Shown piece after piece: positions 4,970 through 5,074 of a stretch of DNA of 5,074 nt. Within the stretch, counting starts at the first letter, position 1. Every line of letters begins with the position of its first letter. The DNA comes from Prevotellaceae bacterium (GTDB lineage Bacteria; Bacteroidota; Bacteroidia; Bacteroidales; UBA932): assembly GCA_031258755.1 (NCBI GenBank), contig JAIRMK010000065.1, positions 1 to 5,074 of the forward strand, in the 5' to 3' direction. The notes under the pieces were generated by a model. It saw only the letters and a program-made list of their open reading frames with translations, searched no databases and was not told where the DNA came from. The translations under genes and the position numbers were made by a program.

Positions 4970-5074
4970 AACCCGGTTGGAACACATCAAAGCCTTTGCA
5001 TTTGACGTGGATGGGGTATTTACCAACGGCATGGTGTTAGTGAGCGAAAACGGCGACCTGTTGCGCTCCTATAA
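4947..5074 (+). CDS. kdsC: KdsC-like HAD phosphatase (3-deoxy-D-manno-octulosonate 8-phosphate phosphatase), N-terminal fragment
   Basis: The first 42 residues of a HAD-superfamily phosphatase are visible before the window ends. The open frame from ATG 4947 gives KAFAFDVDGVFTNG (15-28), which holds HAD motif I DxDG with nucleophile D20 and acid/base D22. The form FDVDGVxTxG is characteristic of the tetrameric KdsC family, which hydrolyses Kdo-8-phosphate in lipopolysaccharide core synthesis. VLVSENGDLLRSY follows, as in that family. The start overlaps the DUF2520 stop by 23 nt in another frame, so translation is probably coupled. The next in-frame ATG is at 5031, after motif I, so 4947 is the only sensible ATG. 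Related HAD phosphatases such as YrbI-like fusions cannot be excluded from this fragment. Confidence 0.85.
   Translation, partial: MQHKPDYKTRLEHIKAFAFDVDGVFTNGMVLVSENGDLLRSY

Overview
The window looks like chromosomal DNA from a member of the Bacteroidota, most likely Bacteroidales. Three things point there: a LytS/LytTR two-component pair with a Bacteroidota-style C-terminus, IF3/L35/L20 sequences of that type, and TAnnTTTG-like -7 promoter elements. Most starts also lack a Shine-Dalgarno (SD) sequence. The assignment comes from sequence features alone; I could not search databases.

Layout. Positions 1-168 hold the 3' end of a LytS-type sensor histidine kinase, overlapping by 4 nt a LytTR response regulator (165-929, +). 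Converging on it with an 8-nt gap is a full-length RNA ligase of the T4 Rnl2 family (938-1957, -). Positions 1958-2105 form a divergent AT-rich promoter region. The translation block infC-rpmI-rplT (2106-3372, +) follows and ends at a near-perfect intrinsic terminator (3438-3468). Converging on that block is a two-gene minus-strand envelope/stress-type operon, with a YtxH-domain protein (4162-3953) followed by a holin-superfamily-III-like membrane protein (3950-3549). Diverging from it is a plus-strand operon of a Rossmann/DUF2520 protein (4193-4969), overlapping by 23 nt the start of a KdsC-like HAD phosphatase (4947 to the window edge).

The most informative point is infC. Its first in-frame ATG/GTG/TTG/CTG codon lies inside the conserved IF3 N-domain, so the true start must be non-canonical. 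An AUA at 2106 sits 9 nt after a perfect AGGAGG, the only convincing SD at a gene start in the window. This is the expected arrangement for IF3 autoregulation through start-codon discrimination. The second point is the bacterial Rnl2-type RNA ligase, which retains all nucleotidyltransferase motifs and the Rnl2-specific C-terminal domain, with no visible repair partner beside it.

Functionally the window is a patchwork of housekeeping modules: signal transduction, RNA joining, translation, envelope stress, and Kdo/LPS-linked metabolism. I see no mobile element, tRNA, rRNA or CRISPR array, and no clear novel multi-gene system.
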